DNA of 38,509 bases from Bacillota bacterium (GTDB lineage Bacteria; Bacillota; UBA4882; UBA10575), in contig DUOH01000014.1 of NCBI GenBank assembly GCA_012838955.1, positions 1 through 38,509 of the forward strand, read 5' to 3'. The position numbers and the translations under genes were made by a program. Under the pieces are notes generated by a model. That model was given only the letters and a program-made list of their open reading frames with translations, was not told where the DNA came from and searched no databases. Shown in pieces: positions 7,359 through 15,835 of the stretch; within the stretch, counting starts at the first letter, position 1; each line of letters starts with the position of its first letter.

Positions 7359-7549
7359 CGGGGCCTACGTTCACCCCGGCGACTGTGGAAAAGACAGTAT
7401 CCCCCGCTCTCAAAAATACTACTGACCGCCTATTCAGCAAAGCCCGATCCAAGCGGGGCCTACGTTTACCCCGAGCGACTGTGCAAAAGACAGTACCCCC
7501 CACTCGCAAAAACACAACTGACCGCCTATTCAGCAAAGCCCCGCTCAGG
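7359..7549. repeat. Tandem 95-bp direct repeat, two copies
   Basis: Unit 1 (7359-7453) and unit 2 (7454-7549) are about 85 percent identical by eye, sharing GGGGCCTACGTT, ACTGACCGCCTATTCAGCAA and other blocks with a 95-96 bp period. The array starts 24 bp after the reductase stop and ends in a terminator hairpin. Short open frames across it have no ribosome binding site and are not supported as genes. It may be a duplicated 3' untranslated/terminator region. Confidence 0.8.
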
Positions 7550-7555
7550 GGCTTT
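7535..7555 (+). terminator. Rho-independent terminator-like hairpin after the reductase gene
   Basis: AAAGCCCC (7535-7542) pairs perfectly with GGGGCTTT (7548-7555) around a 5-nt loop and is followed by CCTTTACC. The U-tract is weak. It lies at the end of the 95-bp tandem repeat and separates the reductase from the nucleotidase gene. Confidence 0.55.
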
Positions 7556-7652
7556 CCTTTACCGCATCATAAAAAAAGCTGATGAAGAAAGGGTTTTCTT
7601 GTCTCAAGTGGTATTATGTTACTATTGACTCTTCGCTTAGGAGGTTTTCCAG

Positions 7653-9203
7653 ATGAAAAAAACCCTATACCCATTGATACTGACTATGTGCTGCCTGCTA
7701 CTGGTCTTCTCTGTTCTATCGGTTACTGCGGAAGCGCCGGTAATAATAACCATCTTGCACACCAATGACATTCACGGCCGGGCGGAGTCAGGAGAGGGAA
7801 TGGGCTTATCCAAAATAGCGACCTTAGTCAAACGGATCAAATCGGAAAATCCCCGGACTTTACTCCTGGACGCCGGTGATACCATCCATGGTAAAACCTT
7901 TACCAATCTGACCAAGGGCGAGAGTATGATTAAGCTGATGAACGCCATGGGTTATACGGCCATGACTCCGGGGAACCACGATTTCAACTATGGATACCAA
8001 CGCTTGGTAAGCCTGGACACTCAGGTTGCGGACTTCCCTATACTTTGCGCCAATATAAAAAAAGATGAGGGATTCTTGTTCACACCATACATCATCACAG
8101 AAGTGGACGGCAAAAAAATCGCCATCTTCGGATTGGCCACTCCGGAGACGCTCTATAAATCCCATCCCAACAATACTAAAGGTTTGGAGTTCATTAACCC
8201 AAATACAGCCGCCCAAGACGTAGTAGATGCCGTCAGGGGCCGGGCGGACCTCATCATTGCCCTAACTCATCTGGGACTAGAGGCCGGTAGTGAGTTCACC
8301 AGTGAAAGGCTAGCCCGGGAAGTATCCGGTATTGACTTAATTGTGGACGGTCACAGCCACACTCCGCTCCCGGCCGGAAAAATGGTTGGCTCCACCCTGA
8401 TCGTGCAAACACAGGAGCATACGAAGTATCTGGGCCGGGTTGATCTGACCTTCACCGGCGCCGGTGTAGAGATGAAGGCCTCCCTGATCTCCGGGGCGGA
8501 AGCGGCCGGCATCGATGAAGACCAGGAGATTGTCGGTTTGATCGCCACCGAACAGGCCAACCAGCAAGCAATCCTGGAAACTGTAATCGGGGAAACCTCG
8601 ATCCGACTTATCGGTGAAAGGCAGTCGGTGCGGACCGGCGAGACAAACCTGGGCAACCTGATCACCGACGCCATGCGTGCGCTCTCCAGGGCGGAGATTG
8701 CCCTGACCAACGGCGGCGGGATCAGGGCTTCGATCGAAGCCGGAAAGATTACTGTTGAAGATGTCTTGGAGGTCCTGCCTTTCGGTAACACGATAGTAGT
8801 GAAAGAAATGAAGGGTTCCGATCTCCTCTCCTGCCTGGAACACGGAGTCTCACTCTATCCGGAGCCTAGCGGTGCTTTTCCGCAGGTCAGCGGGGTGTCT
8901 TTCACAATCGATCCAACTAAACCGGCGGGGGAAAGAATCAGCGCTATCCAAGTAAACGGCAAGCCCCTGCTCCCCAACGAAATCTATACAGTGGCCACCA
9001 ACGATTTCTTAGCCGCCGGCGGAGACGGATATACCTGGTTCGCTCCAGCAAAGAACGTTGGCGAACTAGGCGGTCTGGACGAAGTCTTAGTCGAGTACAT
9101 ACAATCCAATGGCGTGATCGCTCCGGAGGCTGAGGGAAGAATACGCGTTGGAGACACGTCGACGCAAGCGCCTGGGTCCATAGAAACTGTAGCCTGTTTT
9201 TAG
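7653..9203 (+). CDS. Secreted 5'-nucleotidase / UDP-sugar hydrolase (UshA/YfkN-like metallophosphatase)
   Basis: 516 residues with an AGGAGG site and a signal peptide (about 1-28, ending TAEA). The calcineurin-like metallophosphatase domain has all metal motifs. These are HTNDIHG (Asp39, His41), LLDAGDT (Asp76), GNHDF (Asn108, His109), THLG (His206) and VDGHSHT (His234, His236). The C-terminal 5'-nucleotidase domain (about 305-490) has GNLITDAM, LTNGGGIRA and the substrate-binding ATNDFLAAGGDGY. Such enzymes hydrolyse extracellular nucleotides to recover nucleosides and phosphate. No C-terminal anchor or S-layer domain is seen, so the protein should be periplasmic or released. It is transcribed alone, with a terminator 80 bp downstream. 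Confidence 0.94.
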   Translation: MKKTLYPLILTMCCLLLVFSVLSVTAEAPVIITILHTNDIHGRAESGEGMGLSKIATLVKRIKSENPRTLLLDAGDTIHGKTFTNLTKGESMIKLMNAMGYTAMTPGNHDFNYGYQRLVSLDTQVADFPILCANIKKDEGFLFTPYIITEVDGKKIAIFGLATPETLYKSHPNNTKGLEFINPNTAAQDVVDAVRGRADLIIALTHLGLEAGSEFTSERLAREVSGIDLIVDGHSHTPLPAGKMVGSTLIVQTQEHTKYLGRVDLTFTGAGVEMKASLISGAEAAGIDEDQEIVGLIATEQANQQAILETVIGETSIRLIGERQSVRTGETNLGNLITDAMRALSRAEIALTNGGGIRASIEAGKITVEDVLEVLPFGNTIVVKEMKGSDLLSCLEHGVSLYPEPSGAFPQVSGVSFTIDPTKPAGERISAIQVNGKPLLPNEIYTVATNDFLAAGGDGYTWFAPAKNVGELGGLDEVLVEYIQSNGVIAPEAEGRIRVGDTSTQAPGSIETVACF

Positions 9204-9281
9204 CAGAAAAATACCTATTTCAAGCTCACCCCCACAAGACAGAAGATAAAAGTCTATTCAAATTTGGCTATAGAATACATA

Positions 9282-9308
9282 AGCGGCCGGATCCAAGCAT
9301 CGGCCGCT
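9282..9308 (+). terminator. Rho-independent terminator for the 5'-nucleotidase gene
   Basis: AGCGGCCG (9282-9289) pairs with CGGCCGCT (9301-9308); CCTTTGTTGTT follows on the plus strand. It lies between convergent genes. Confidence 0.8.
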
Positions 9309-9331
9309 CCTTTGTTGTTATAAAAAAATCT

Positions 9332-9361
9332 AAGACCACTACCTGCTTGGCAGTGGTTCTT
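9332..9361 (-). terminator. Rho-independent terminator for the yej-type operon
   Basis: AAGACCACT (9332-9340) pairs with AGTGGTTCTT (9352-9361), including a G-U pair. On the minus strand the hairpin is followed within a few bases by ATTTTTTTATAA. It ends the leftward ABC transporter transcript. Confidence 0.7.
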
Positions 9362-9408
9362 TCCTGTCATCATCAACTACTGGTCCGAACTTTTCCTCCT
9401 CTGTGCTC

Positions 9409-10467
9409 CTAACCGGCGTAGAAACATTTGACCTCATGATCTTGACCGACGCAGACCGATGGTGGTTCACTCCGCCTGCATTCCTCCCCGGCCTGTGGAC
9501 AGCGTCCGGCAAACCGGCATCCCTGTCCGGGAATGGTCTCCGCGCCTACTTCACCCGATAGAATCAACCGCTCTCTTTTATACTCCGGGTCCGGTACGGG
9601 AATAGCCGCCAGTAGAGCCTTGGTATACGGATGCAGAGGCCTGGCAAATAATTCCGCTGTGGGGGCCAGCTCTACGATCTGCCCTAAATACATCACGGCG
9701 ACCCGGTGGGAAATATGCTTCACTACCGCTAGATCGTGGGCGATAAAGAGATAAGCCATCTTCGATTCCTGCCGCAGCTCCATCAGTAAATTAATAATCT
9801 GGGCTTGAATGGAGACGTCAAGCGCGGAGACTGCTTCATCGCAGACCAGTAACTCCGGTTTTAACGCAATCGCCCGGGCAATGGCGATTCTCTGCCGTTG
9901 CCCGCCGGAGAATTCATGAGGATAACGGTACAGAAAATCTGCGGAGAGCCCCACCCGCTCCAAGACTTCGACCACCAAATCCTTCTTCTCCTGCGCCGTC
10001 CGGGCCAGACCGTGCTCGCTCAAGCCCTCTCCCACCAAGTCCAAGACGACCATCCGCGGATTTAGCGAAGAATAGGGGTCTTGGGAGACCACCTGCATCT
10101 TGGGGCGTAACGCCCGCATCCTGCGCTTGGACAAAGCCGTCAACTCAACCCCCTGAAAAAAGACTTCTCCTCCAGTGGGTTCGATCAGCCTCAAAATACT
10201 CCGACCCACAGTGGTCTTGCCGCAACCGGATTCGCCCACCAACCCCAGAGTCTCTCCAGGAGCCATAGTGAAACTAACCCGGTCAACAGCACGCACCCAA
10301 CTGCGGGTCAATCCCAGCAGACCGGAACGCACAGGAAAATATTTCTTCAGATTATTCACTTCAAGCAAATTAGCCATCTTTATTCCCATTCCTTTGTTCA
10401 CCACCGAGAACCCGGCACTAGTCAGTAGTTTTCTTGACCGCTCACCCTCAACGCGTATAAGCGCCAT
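9409..10467 (-). CDS. Peptide ABC transporter ATP-binding protein (OppF/DppF type)
   Basis: Up to 352 residues. Homology to the family begins at MANLLEVNNLKKYF (start 10377); the 30 preceding residues have no family counterpart, although the ATG at 10467 has an AAGGG site. The ATPase shows Walker A GLVGESGCGKTT, signature FSGGQRQRIAIARA, Walker B LLVCDEAVSALD and the switch His in AHDLAVV. The C-terminal oligopeptide-transporter extension has the usual Cys-rich CRFAGRCPQAGEEC. It forms the second ATPase of the importer and is last in the operon, 49 bp after the OppD-type gene. E. coli YejF fuses both ATPases in one chain; here they are separate. Confidence 0.93.
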   Translation of the reverse strand: MALIRVEGERSRKLLTSAGFSVVNKGMGIKMANLLEVNNLKKYFPVRSGLLGLTRSWVRAVDRVSFTMAPGETLGLVGESGCGKTTVGRSILRLIEPTGGEVFFQGVELTALSKRRMRALRPKMQVVSQDPYSSLNPRMVVLDLVGEGLSEHGLARTAQEKKDLVVEVLERVGLSADFLYRYPHEFSGGQRQRIAIARAIALKPELLVCDEAVSALDVSIQAQIINLLMELRQESKMAYLFIAHDLAVVKHISHRVAVMYLGQIVELAPTAELFARPLHPYTKALLAAIPVPDPEYKRERLILSGEVGAETIPGQGCRFAGRCPQAGEECRRSEPPSVCVGQDHEVKCFYAG

Positions 10468-10516
10468 ATTTAACCCTTTATGCTGACTCCTGAATTCTGA
10501 CTGATCTCCGCTCTCA

Positions 10517-11479
10517 CTAATACAGCCAGCAGGCCACCGTATGACCGGGAGAAACCTCCCTGGTCAAGGGGTACTCCTGGTGGCAGCGTTCCGTAGCCCT
10601 GGAACATCTGGGCGCAAAATAACAACCGGCGGGCAAATGCAGAAAGTCGGGGGCCATTCCTGGGATGGCCTGCAGAGCCTCTTCCCTGTCCAGCCGAGGT
10701 ATGGAGGATAACAAACCTTGGGTATAGGGGTGCAAGGGATTCACCAATAAATCCCGGACTTTTGCCAGTTCCACGATTTTCCCCAGGTACATTACTGCCA
10801 CCCGGTGGGCAATCTCCGTGATGATACCCAAATTATGCGTGATCAACAGGATGGACATCCCTTCAGCCTGCTGCAATTCTTTGAGCAAATCCAGGATCTG
10901 TGCTTGAATCGTTACATCCAAGGCGGTAGTCGGCTCGTCAGCCACCACCAGTTGCGGCCGACAGATTAAAGCCATGGCAATCATGGCGCGCTGTCTCATC
11001 CCTCCTGATAATTCGTGGGGATAAGCATTAAAACACCTTTGCGGATCGTGAATCCCGACTCTGTGCAACATCTCCAGCGCTCGGCGGCGGATCTCCTGCG
11101 GTGGCCAGGAGGTATGCATCTCCAGCACTTCACAGATCTGTCGGCCGATCTTGTGCACCGGATTAAAACTGGTCATCGGTTCTTGAAAAATCAGCCCAAT
11201 CTCTTTCCCGCGTATCTTAATCAACTCCTCATGCGGGAGTTGCCAAAGATTCCGTTCTTCCCAGATAACTTCCCCTCCCGCCAGGATCGCCGGCGGTGAA
11301 GGCAACAGCTTCAACAGGGACAAGGCGGTAACCGATTTCCCGCAGCCGGACTCCCCCACCAGACCGAAGGCTTCCCCGGCTAAGATTTGTAGAGAAACCC
11401 CGTCAACCGCTTTGCTGACTCCGTTCTCGGCTTTAAAGTGTATCTCCAGATCTCTAACCTCAAGTAATGTTCGTTCCAT
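10517..11479 (-). CDS. Peptide ABC transporter ATP-binding protein (OppD/DppD type)
   Basis: 320 residues, starting 3 bp after the permease stop codon, so translation is probably coupled. Walker A is GLVGESGCGKSVTALSLL, the signature is LSGGMRQRAMIAMAL, Walker B is LVVADEPTTALD and the switch region is ITHNLGI. The C-terminal extension has the Cys residues typical of the oligopeptide subfamily. It is the first of the two ATPases energising uptake through the YejB/YejE-like permeases. Confidence 0.94.
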   Translation of the reverse strand: MERTLLEVRDLEIHFKAENGVSKAVDGVSLQILAGEAFGLVGESGCGKSVTALSLLKLLPSPPAILAGGEVIWEERNLWQLPHEELIKIRGKEIGLIFQEPMTSFNPVHKIGRQICEVLEMHTSWPPQEIRRRALEMLHRVGIHDPQRCFNAYPHELSGGMRQRAMIAMALICRPQLVVADEPTTALDVTIQAQILDLLKELQQAEGMSILLITHNLGIITEIAHRVAVMYLGKIVELAKVRDLLVNPLHPYTQGLLSSIPRLDREEALQAIPGMAPDFLHLPAGCYFAPRCSRATERCHQEYPLTREVSPGHTVACWLY

Positions 11480-11482
11480 CTT

Positions 11483-12520
11483 CTACTCCATTCTCTGATA
11501 TTCTCTTGGATCAAAAGCCTCCCGCACGCCTTCACCGACAAAGGCGATGAGGAGCAGCACCCCGAATAAGGCAAGCACCGGGAAGAAAGAGAGCCAATAG
11601 GAGAAGATATTCCCCATCCCCTGTCTCATCAACTCTCCCCAACTAGGGGTCGGCGCTGGCAGACCAAAACCCAGAAAATCCAGGGCCGACAGAGAAGTAA
11701 TCGCCCCGATGAGGCTGAAGGGTAAAAAGGTAATAATCGGCGTAAGAGCGTTAGGCAACATATGCCGGAACATAATCTTCCAGTCCCTCACCCCCAACGC
11801 CCGGGCGGCCTCCACAAACTGCGCCTCCCGGAGCCGTAAAAACTCGGAACGCATATAGTAAGAGATCCCAATCCAGTCAAAGATGATGAAGATCAGTAAC
11901 AAAGTAAGAAAACCGGTCCCGAGGGAACTGCCGACAATAATCACCACATATAGAAAGGGCAAGGTGGAGAAGATCTCGATCAGGCGCTGCATAGTAAGAT
12001 CAAACCAGCCCCGCAGATAACCTTGGAGGGCACCGATGATTACCCCCAATGTCATACTGGAGACAGTAATCAGCAGGGCGAAGCTGAAACTGATTCTGTA
12101 TCCATAGAGCAGCCTGATAAAAATATCCCGACCCCGGTCATCAGTGCCCAAGATATTCTTCCTTGTCGGCGGAGTGGGAGGGTAGCCTGGAAGATCACGA
12201 ATGGTTTCATTTGGACCGTATGGAATGGGTGGAAAGACCATGAAGTTACCTGTGCCCTCCGCAAAAGCGGGGGAGGCCTTCAATTCTTTATAGACAGGTT
12301 TTTCCGCCGGACTCAAGCCGAAATGACTTCCATCATAAAAACGCAGCACGGGAAAGTAGTATTTACCTTCATACTTGACGAGAAGTGGTTGATCATTGGC
12401 GATGAAATTGGCAAAAAGTGAAATAAAATAAAGTCCGAGCAGGATCAGGAGTGAATAATAAGCCCGTTTCATCTCCTTAAATTTTTGTAAGCGCCTACGC
12501 GTGATGGGAGACAAACGCAC
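11483..12520 (-). CDS. yejE: Peptide ABC transporter permease, YejE/OppC-like
   Basis: The best start is GTG at 12520, 5 nt after GGAGGTGA, giving about 345 residues; the open frame extends 6 codons further to a TTG. A first membrane segment (about 22-42) is followed by a long extracytoplasmic loop with NDQPLLVKYEGKYYFPVL and ILGTDDRGRDIFIRLLYGYRISF, which is diagnostic of YejE rather than DppC. Five more membrane segments follow, with the coupling motif EAARALGVRDWKIMFRHMLPNA. YejABEF imports peptides and is the route for microcin C in E. coli. Overlap and spacing tie it to the ATPase genes. Confidence 0.9.
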   Translation of the reverse strand: MRLSPITRRRLQKFKEMKRAYYSLLILLGLYFISLFANFIANDQPLLVKYEGKYYFPVLRFYDGSHFGLSPAEKPVYKELKASPAFAEGTGNFMVFPPIPYGPNETIRDLPGYPPTPPTRKNILGTDDRGRDIFIRLLYGYRISFSFALLITVSSMTLGVIIGALQGYLRGWFDLTMQRLIEIFSTLPFLYVVIIVGSSLGTGFLTLLLIFIIFDWIGISYYMRSEFLRLREAQFVEAARALGVRDWKIMFRHMLPNALTPIITFLPFSLIGAITSLSALDFLGFGLPAPTPSWGELMRQGMGNIFSYWLSFFPVLALFGVLLLIAFVGEGVREAFDPREYQRME

Positions 12521-12707
12521 AATCTCACCTCCAGCCAAAAGCCGACATAAAGATGCCAGACCCTAAGAAATGTTGGAAAAAGAAGCTATCAGTAGTAAAC
12601 AGCCAACCCTTCACCGGTCTTTCCTCAACAAGTTACGCACGATATGCGGTTCATGACAAATCGCCCTCTCCGGCGTCCGCCGAGGCTTCCTCGTTTTCAA
12701 AGCCGGG

Positions 12708-13739
12708 TCATTTATATTTAATCCTGGGATCAACCAAAGCCAGGCAGATGTCGGAGAGGAGCCGACCGACCAGCATCAAGAGGCTGGAAATGACTAAAAG
12801 ACCTAAGGCTACTGGATAGTCCCGATCCACTATGGACTGATAACCGAGGAGACCCATACCGTCAATGGTAAAGATGGTCTCGATCAAGAATGAACCGGAG
12901 AGGATCACACCTATGATCATCCCGATATTGGTAGCGATCGGGATCAGGGCATTACGCAAGGCATGTCTGAAGACCGCCTGCCGATAAGTGAGGCCTTTGG
13001 CCAAAGCGGTCCGGATATAATCCCGGTTCAACTCTTCCATTAAGGAGTTCTTCATGAGTAAGGTTAAAGAGGCAAAGCCACCAATGGTATAACAGAAGAG
13101 GGGCAAAAACATATGGTGGAAAACGTCCAGGATCTTCCCTGGGATGGTGAGTTCTTCAAAGTAATCGGAGACAAACCCACTGATGGGAAAGAGATCCAAG
13201 AAGCTGCCCCCGCCGAGAAAGACAATTAAGAGGAGGCCCAAGGCAAAAGAAGGGATAGAATAGCCCAGGAAAACCAGGACACTGCTGACCTTGTCATATA
13301 GCTCTCCATGTTTGAGGGCTTTTTTGATCCCCAGGGGGATACAGACCGAGTAAGTCAAGAAGAGACCTGTTAAGCCAAAGGTCAACGAGACAGGAATCCG
13401 GCTGGCAATCACCTCAAGCACCGGTTTTTCATAGGTGTAAGAGATCCCCAAATCCAAGCGGAGCAGGTTTTTCAGCCACCGGAGATACCTGGTCAGCACA
13501 GGCTGGTCAAAACCATAATACCTCTTGATATTCTCCACTTCCGTCTCGGTAATTGCCGCCTGCAGACCGGCGCCGCCCAATCCCGGCCCGGCCTCGGTCT
13601 GCTCCGCCATCTTCATCCGCTGCAGCGCTTGCTCCACCGGGCCTCCGGGAACCATTTGCATAATCAAGAAACAGACCAAGGTAATTCCGAGTAAAGTCGG
13701 GATGATCAAGAGAAGTCGTTTGACAAAATAAGCGTACAT
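12708..13739 (-). CDS. yejB: Peptide ABC transporter permease, YejB/OppB-like
   Basis: 343 residues starting at ATG 13739, 8 nt after GGGGAG. About six membrane segments are seen. The loop after the first segment reads QMVPGGPVEQALQRM, as in YejB, and the ABC coupling motif is RTALAKGLTYRQAVFRHALRNA. It pairs with the YejE-like permease 187 bp downstream. The gap between the two permease genes is unusually large for subunits of one complex and holds no gene that I can find. Confidence 0.9.
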   Translation of the reverse strand: MYAYFVKRLLLIIPTLLGITLVCFLIMQMVPGGPVEQALQRMKMAEQTEAGPGLGGAGLQAAITETEVENIKRYYGFDQPVLTRYLRWLKNLLRLDLGISYTYEKPVLEVIASRIPVSLTFGLTGLFLTYSVCIPLGIKKALKHGELYDKVSSVLVFLGYSIPSFALGLLLIVFLGGGSFLDLFPISGFVSDYFEELTIPGKILDVFHHMFLPLFCYTIGGFASLTLLMKNSLMEELNRDYIRTALAKGLTYRQAVFRHALRNALIPIATNIGMIIGVILSGSFLIETIFTIDGMGLLGYQSIVDRDYPVALGLLVISSLLMLVGRLLSDICLALVDPRIKYK

Positions 13740-13908
13740 CAACTAATCTCCCCTGTAAATATCCATCTTTTTCCGGTCCTTCCACCGCTTCTGCCTGATC
13801 CTGGGCGATCTGACCGGAAGTAAGTCCGGTTCAGGGACGCAGAGTTTTACCTCTCTTAAGTGGAATGGGTACTTGATCTTACCGGATGTGGGCTTTCAAT
13901 CTAAGTAG

Positions 13909-15663
13909 TTATTCTGCGGCCAGTTGATCATAGTAGATCTCCACCGGTTCGCCCGGCAGAGCTTGCCGGTTTTTCACTGCTTCCTCGTACCGCTTTACTT
14001 TTTCCGGATCGAACCGCCAATACTTGATAATCCCCGAACTATATTTGGCGAAGACTGTCTTCGGCCGGCTGAAAATATTCCTATAAAAGATCCGGCTATA
14101 ATCGGCTTCCCAGAGTAAAAGGTAAGGAACGTCTCGATAGATCAGTTTATCTATGGCCTTAATGATCTCCGTTCGTTTCTGTAGATTATAGATTTCCGGC
14201 AGGGAATCGATGAGCCGGTCGACTTCAGGGTTTTGGTAAGCCGAAAGGTTACTGCCACCGGGTTCATTGATATGCCTGGAATGCCAGAGCTGTTCCGGAT
14301 CGGGAAAGAGCGTGCCGGTCCACCCCATAAGCACCGTATCAAAATCGTATTTCTCCATCTTCTTGAGGAGCGTCGCCCAGGAGAAGCGCTCCAGATTCAC
14401 TTTCGCTCCTGCTCTTTTGCAGTCTTCCACAAAGACGGTTAAGAATTTCTCGCTCTCTTCGCTGACATAAGCGATGGAGAACTCCAGTAACTTGCCTGCT
14501 CCATTCATCAGATAACCCTCTTGGTTCAGGCGGTCATATCCCGCCTCGCGCAAGAGTTCTTTGGCCAAATCAGGGTCATACTCAATCAGCGGATTGGACG
14601 GTTCTCCTTTTTCGTACAGATATGGCCAATAGGAAGTTAACGGCTGGTACTGGCCGAATAAAATCTTTTCCAGAATCAACTTTCTGTTCAGAAGATGCGC
14701 CAAAGCACGCCGTACCCGTAAGTCCTGGAACAACGGCCTGCGCATATTCAGCGCCAACCCTTGAAAACCGCGGGGCGCGTAATTATGAATCTTCTGCTTG
14801 ACAAGCCAGTTCTTTGCAAAGTGCTCGCTGCCGGTATCCTCCACCCACCGTTTCGCTGTGATCCCCGTATAAAGATCAAACTCCCCCTTTTTAAAGGCTT
14901 CAAAGGCCACCACCGGATTCATCACTCGGAACTTGATCCGGTCAAAGTTATATGTCCCCTTCATATGCGGCAACTGGTCGGCCCAGTAGTCCTTCTTCCG
15001 GGTCAGCACATAATATCTTCCTTCTTTTACTTCAGTCAGTTCATAGGGACCGCTGCCTCCAGGCAGACTCATATTGAATTCTCTATTAAAGTTCTTCCCC
15101 TCGAATAAATGTTTGGGCAGAATATTAAACCCGGCAACCATCTCTAAGTTCTTGTAATGCGCTGTTTTGGCGGTAAACTTCACTGTATACTCGTCAATAA
15201 TCTCCGGAGGAGATAAGCGTCCAAGATACATCCGCATTACCGAGGTGAGATTCTCCGGATTCATGATCGTGTCATAAGTGAATTTGACATCCTCCGCAGT
15301 AATCGGCGTACCATCTGCCCAGCGGGCAATAGGATTAATCTTCACGGTAATCTCTTTCCGGTCCGGGGAAATACTCCAAGACTCCGCAATCAACGGTTGA
15401 TATTCCAAGGTATAATCATCCAGTTCCAGCAGGGTACTGTATACTAAATTAAAGACTTGGGAGGCGTCAGCCGAGTTGCTTACATATGCATTAAATGACT
15501 TGGGAAACTCCGACGTGTGTAAGGTCAATTCTCCGGTATTCACCAGTCTGGGTTGCACCGGAGCACGGTCACCGGAAGTAACGAAATAAAGGATAATACC
15601 ACCGATGATGACCAAAAAACCGGTCAAAAGGGTTTTTGCGCGTAGGCGCCTTACTTTCTTCAT
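13909..15663 (-). CDS. yejA: Peptide-binding protein, family 5 extracellular solute-binding (YejA-like)
   Basis: 584 residues from ATG 15663, 8 nt after GGAGG (an upstream in-frame GTG at 15684 lies before that site). An Arg/Lys-rich N-terminus and one hydrophobic segment (about 12-29) give an uncleaved anchor or signal peptide. No lipobox Cys is present. The body has family-5 landmarks such as the RWADGTPITAEDVKFTYD region and FNRE...GGSGPYELTEV. It delivers peptides to the permease encoded downstream. It is first in the transporter operon, with an 8-bp dyad (15731-15750) about 70 bp upstream. Confidence 0.9.
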   Translation of the reverse strand: MKKVRRLRAKTLLTGFLVIIGGIILYFVTSGDRAPVQPRLVNTGELTLHTSEFPKSFNAYVSNSADASQVFNLVYSTLLELDDYTLEYQPLIAESWSISPDRKEITVKINPIARWADGTPITAEDVKFTYDTIMNPENLTSVMRMYLGRLSPPEIIDEYTVKFTAKTAHYKNLEMVAGFNILPKHLFEGKNFNREFNMSLPGGSGPYELTEVKEGRYYVLTRKKDYWADQLPHMKGTYNFDRIKFRVMNPVVAFEAFKKGEFDLYTGITAKRWVEDTGSEHFAKNWLVKQKIHNYAPRGFQGLALNMRRPLFQDLRVRRALAHLLNRKLILEKILFGQYQPLTSYWPYLYEKGEPSNPLIEYDPDLAKELLREAGYDRLNQEGYLMNGAGKLLEFSIAYVSEESEKFLTVFVEDCKRAGAKVNLERFSWATLLKKMEKYDFDTVLMGWTGTLFPDPEQLWHSRHINEPGGSNLSAYQNPEVDRLIDSLPEIYNLQKRTEIIKAIDKLIYRDVPYLLLWEADYSRIFYRNIFSRPKTVFAKYSSGIIKYWRFDPEKVKRYEEAVKNRQALPGEPVEIYYDQLAAE

Positions 15664-15730
15664 TTGCTCATCCTCCACTACCACGCAAGCTTGTGAAATG
15701 TTTTCGACGGAAATTCAGAAAAACCTGTTT

Positions 15731-15750
15731 TGATTTGACTATTCAAATCA
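15731..15750. promoter_or_regulatory. 8-bp perfect dyad upstream of the yej-type operon
   Basis: TGATTTGA (15731-15738) and TCAAATCA (15743-15750) form a perfect dyad with a 4-bp centre. It lies between the pfk terminator and the solute-binding protein gene. This is a candidate operator; no regulator can be named. Confidence 0.4.
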
Positions 15751-15765
15751 CGGGTAAAAAGAAAA

Positions 15766-15806
15766 CCAGGGAACGCGCTCAATAGAGGGCGCTTCTCATC
15801 CCCTGG
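15766..15806 (-). terminator. Rho-independent terminator of the phosphofructokinase gene
   Basis: On the minus strand CCAGGG (15806-15801) pairs with CCCTGG (15771-15766), with an inner GCGC-containing stem, then TTTTCTTTTT. It isolates pfk from the transporter operon downstream. Confidence 0.75.
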
Positions 15807-15835
15807 CAAATAAAGGCTCAGGCGGTCCCGGCCAA

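Noticed and set aside
7335-7628. 97-codon ORF with internal repeats after the reductase gene
   Set aside because: The frame starts directly after the reductase stop without a ribosome binding site, spans a DNA tandem repeat and the terminator hairpin, and the repeat is open in more than one frame.
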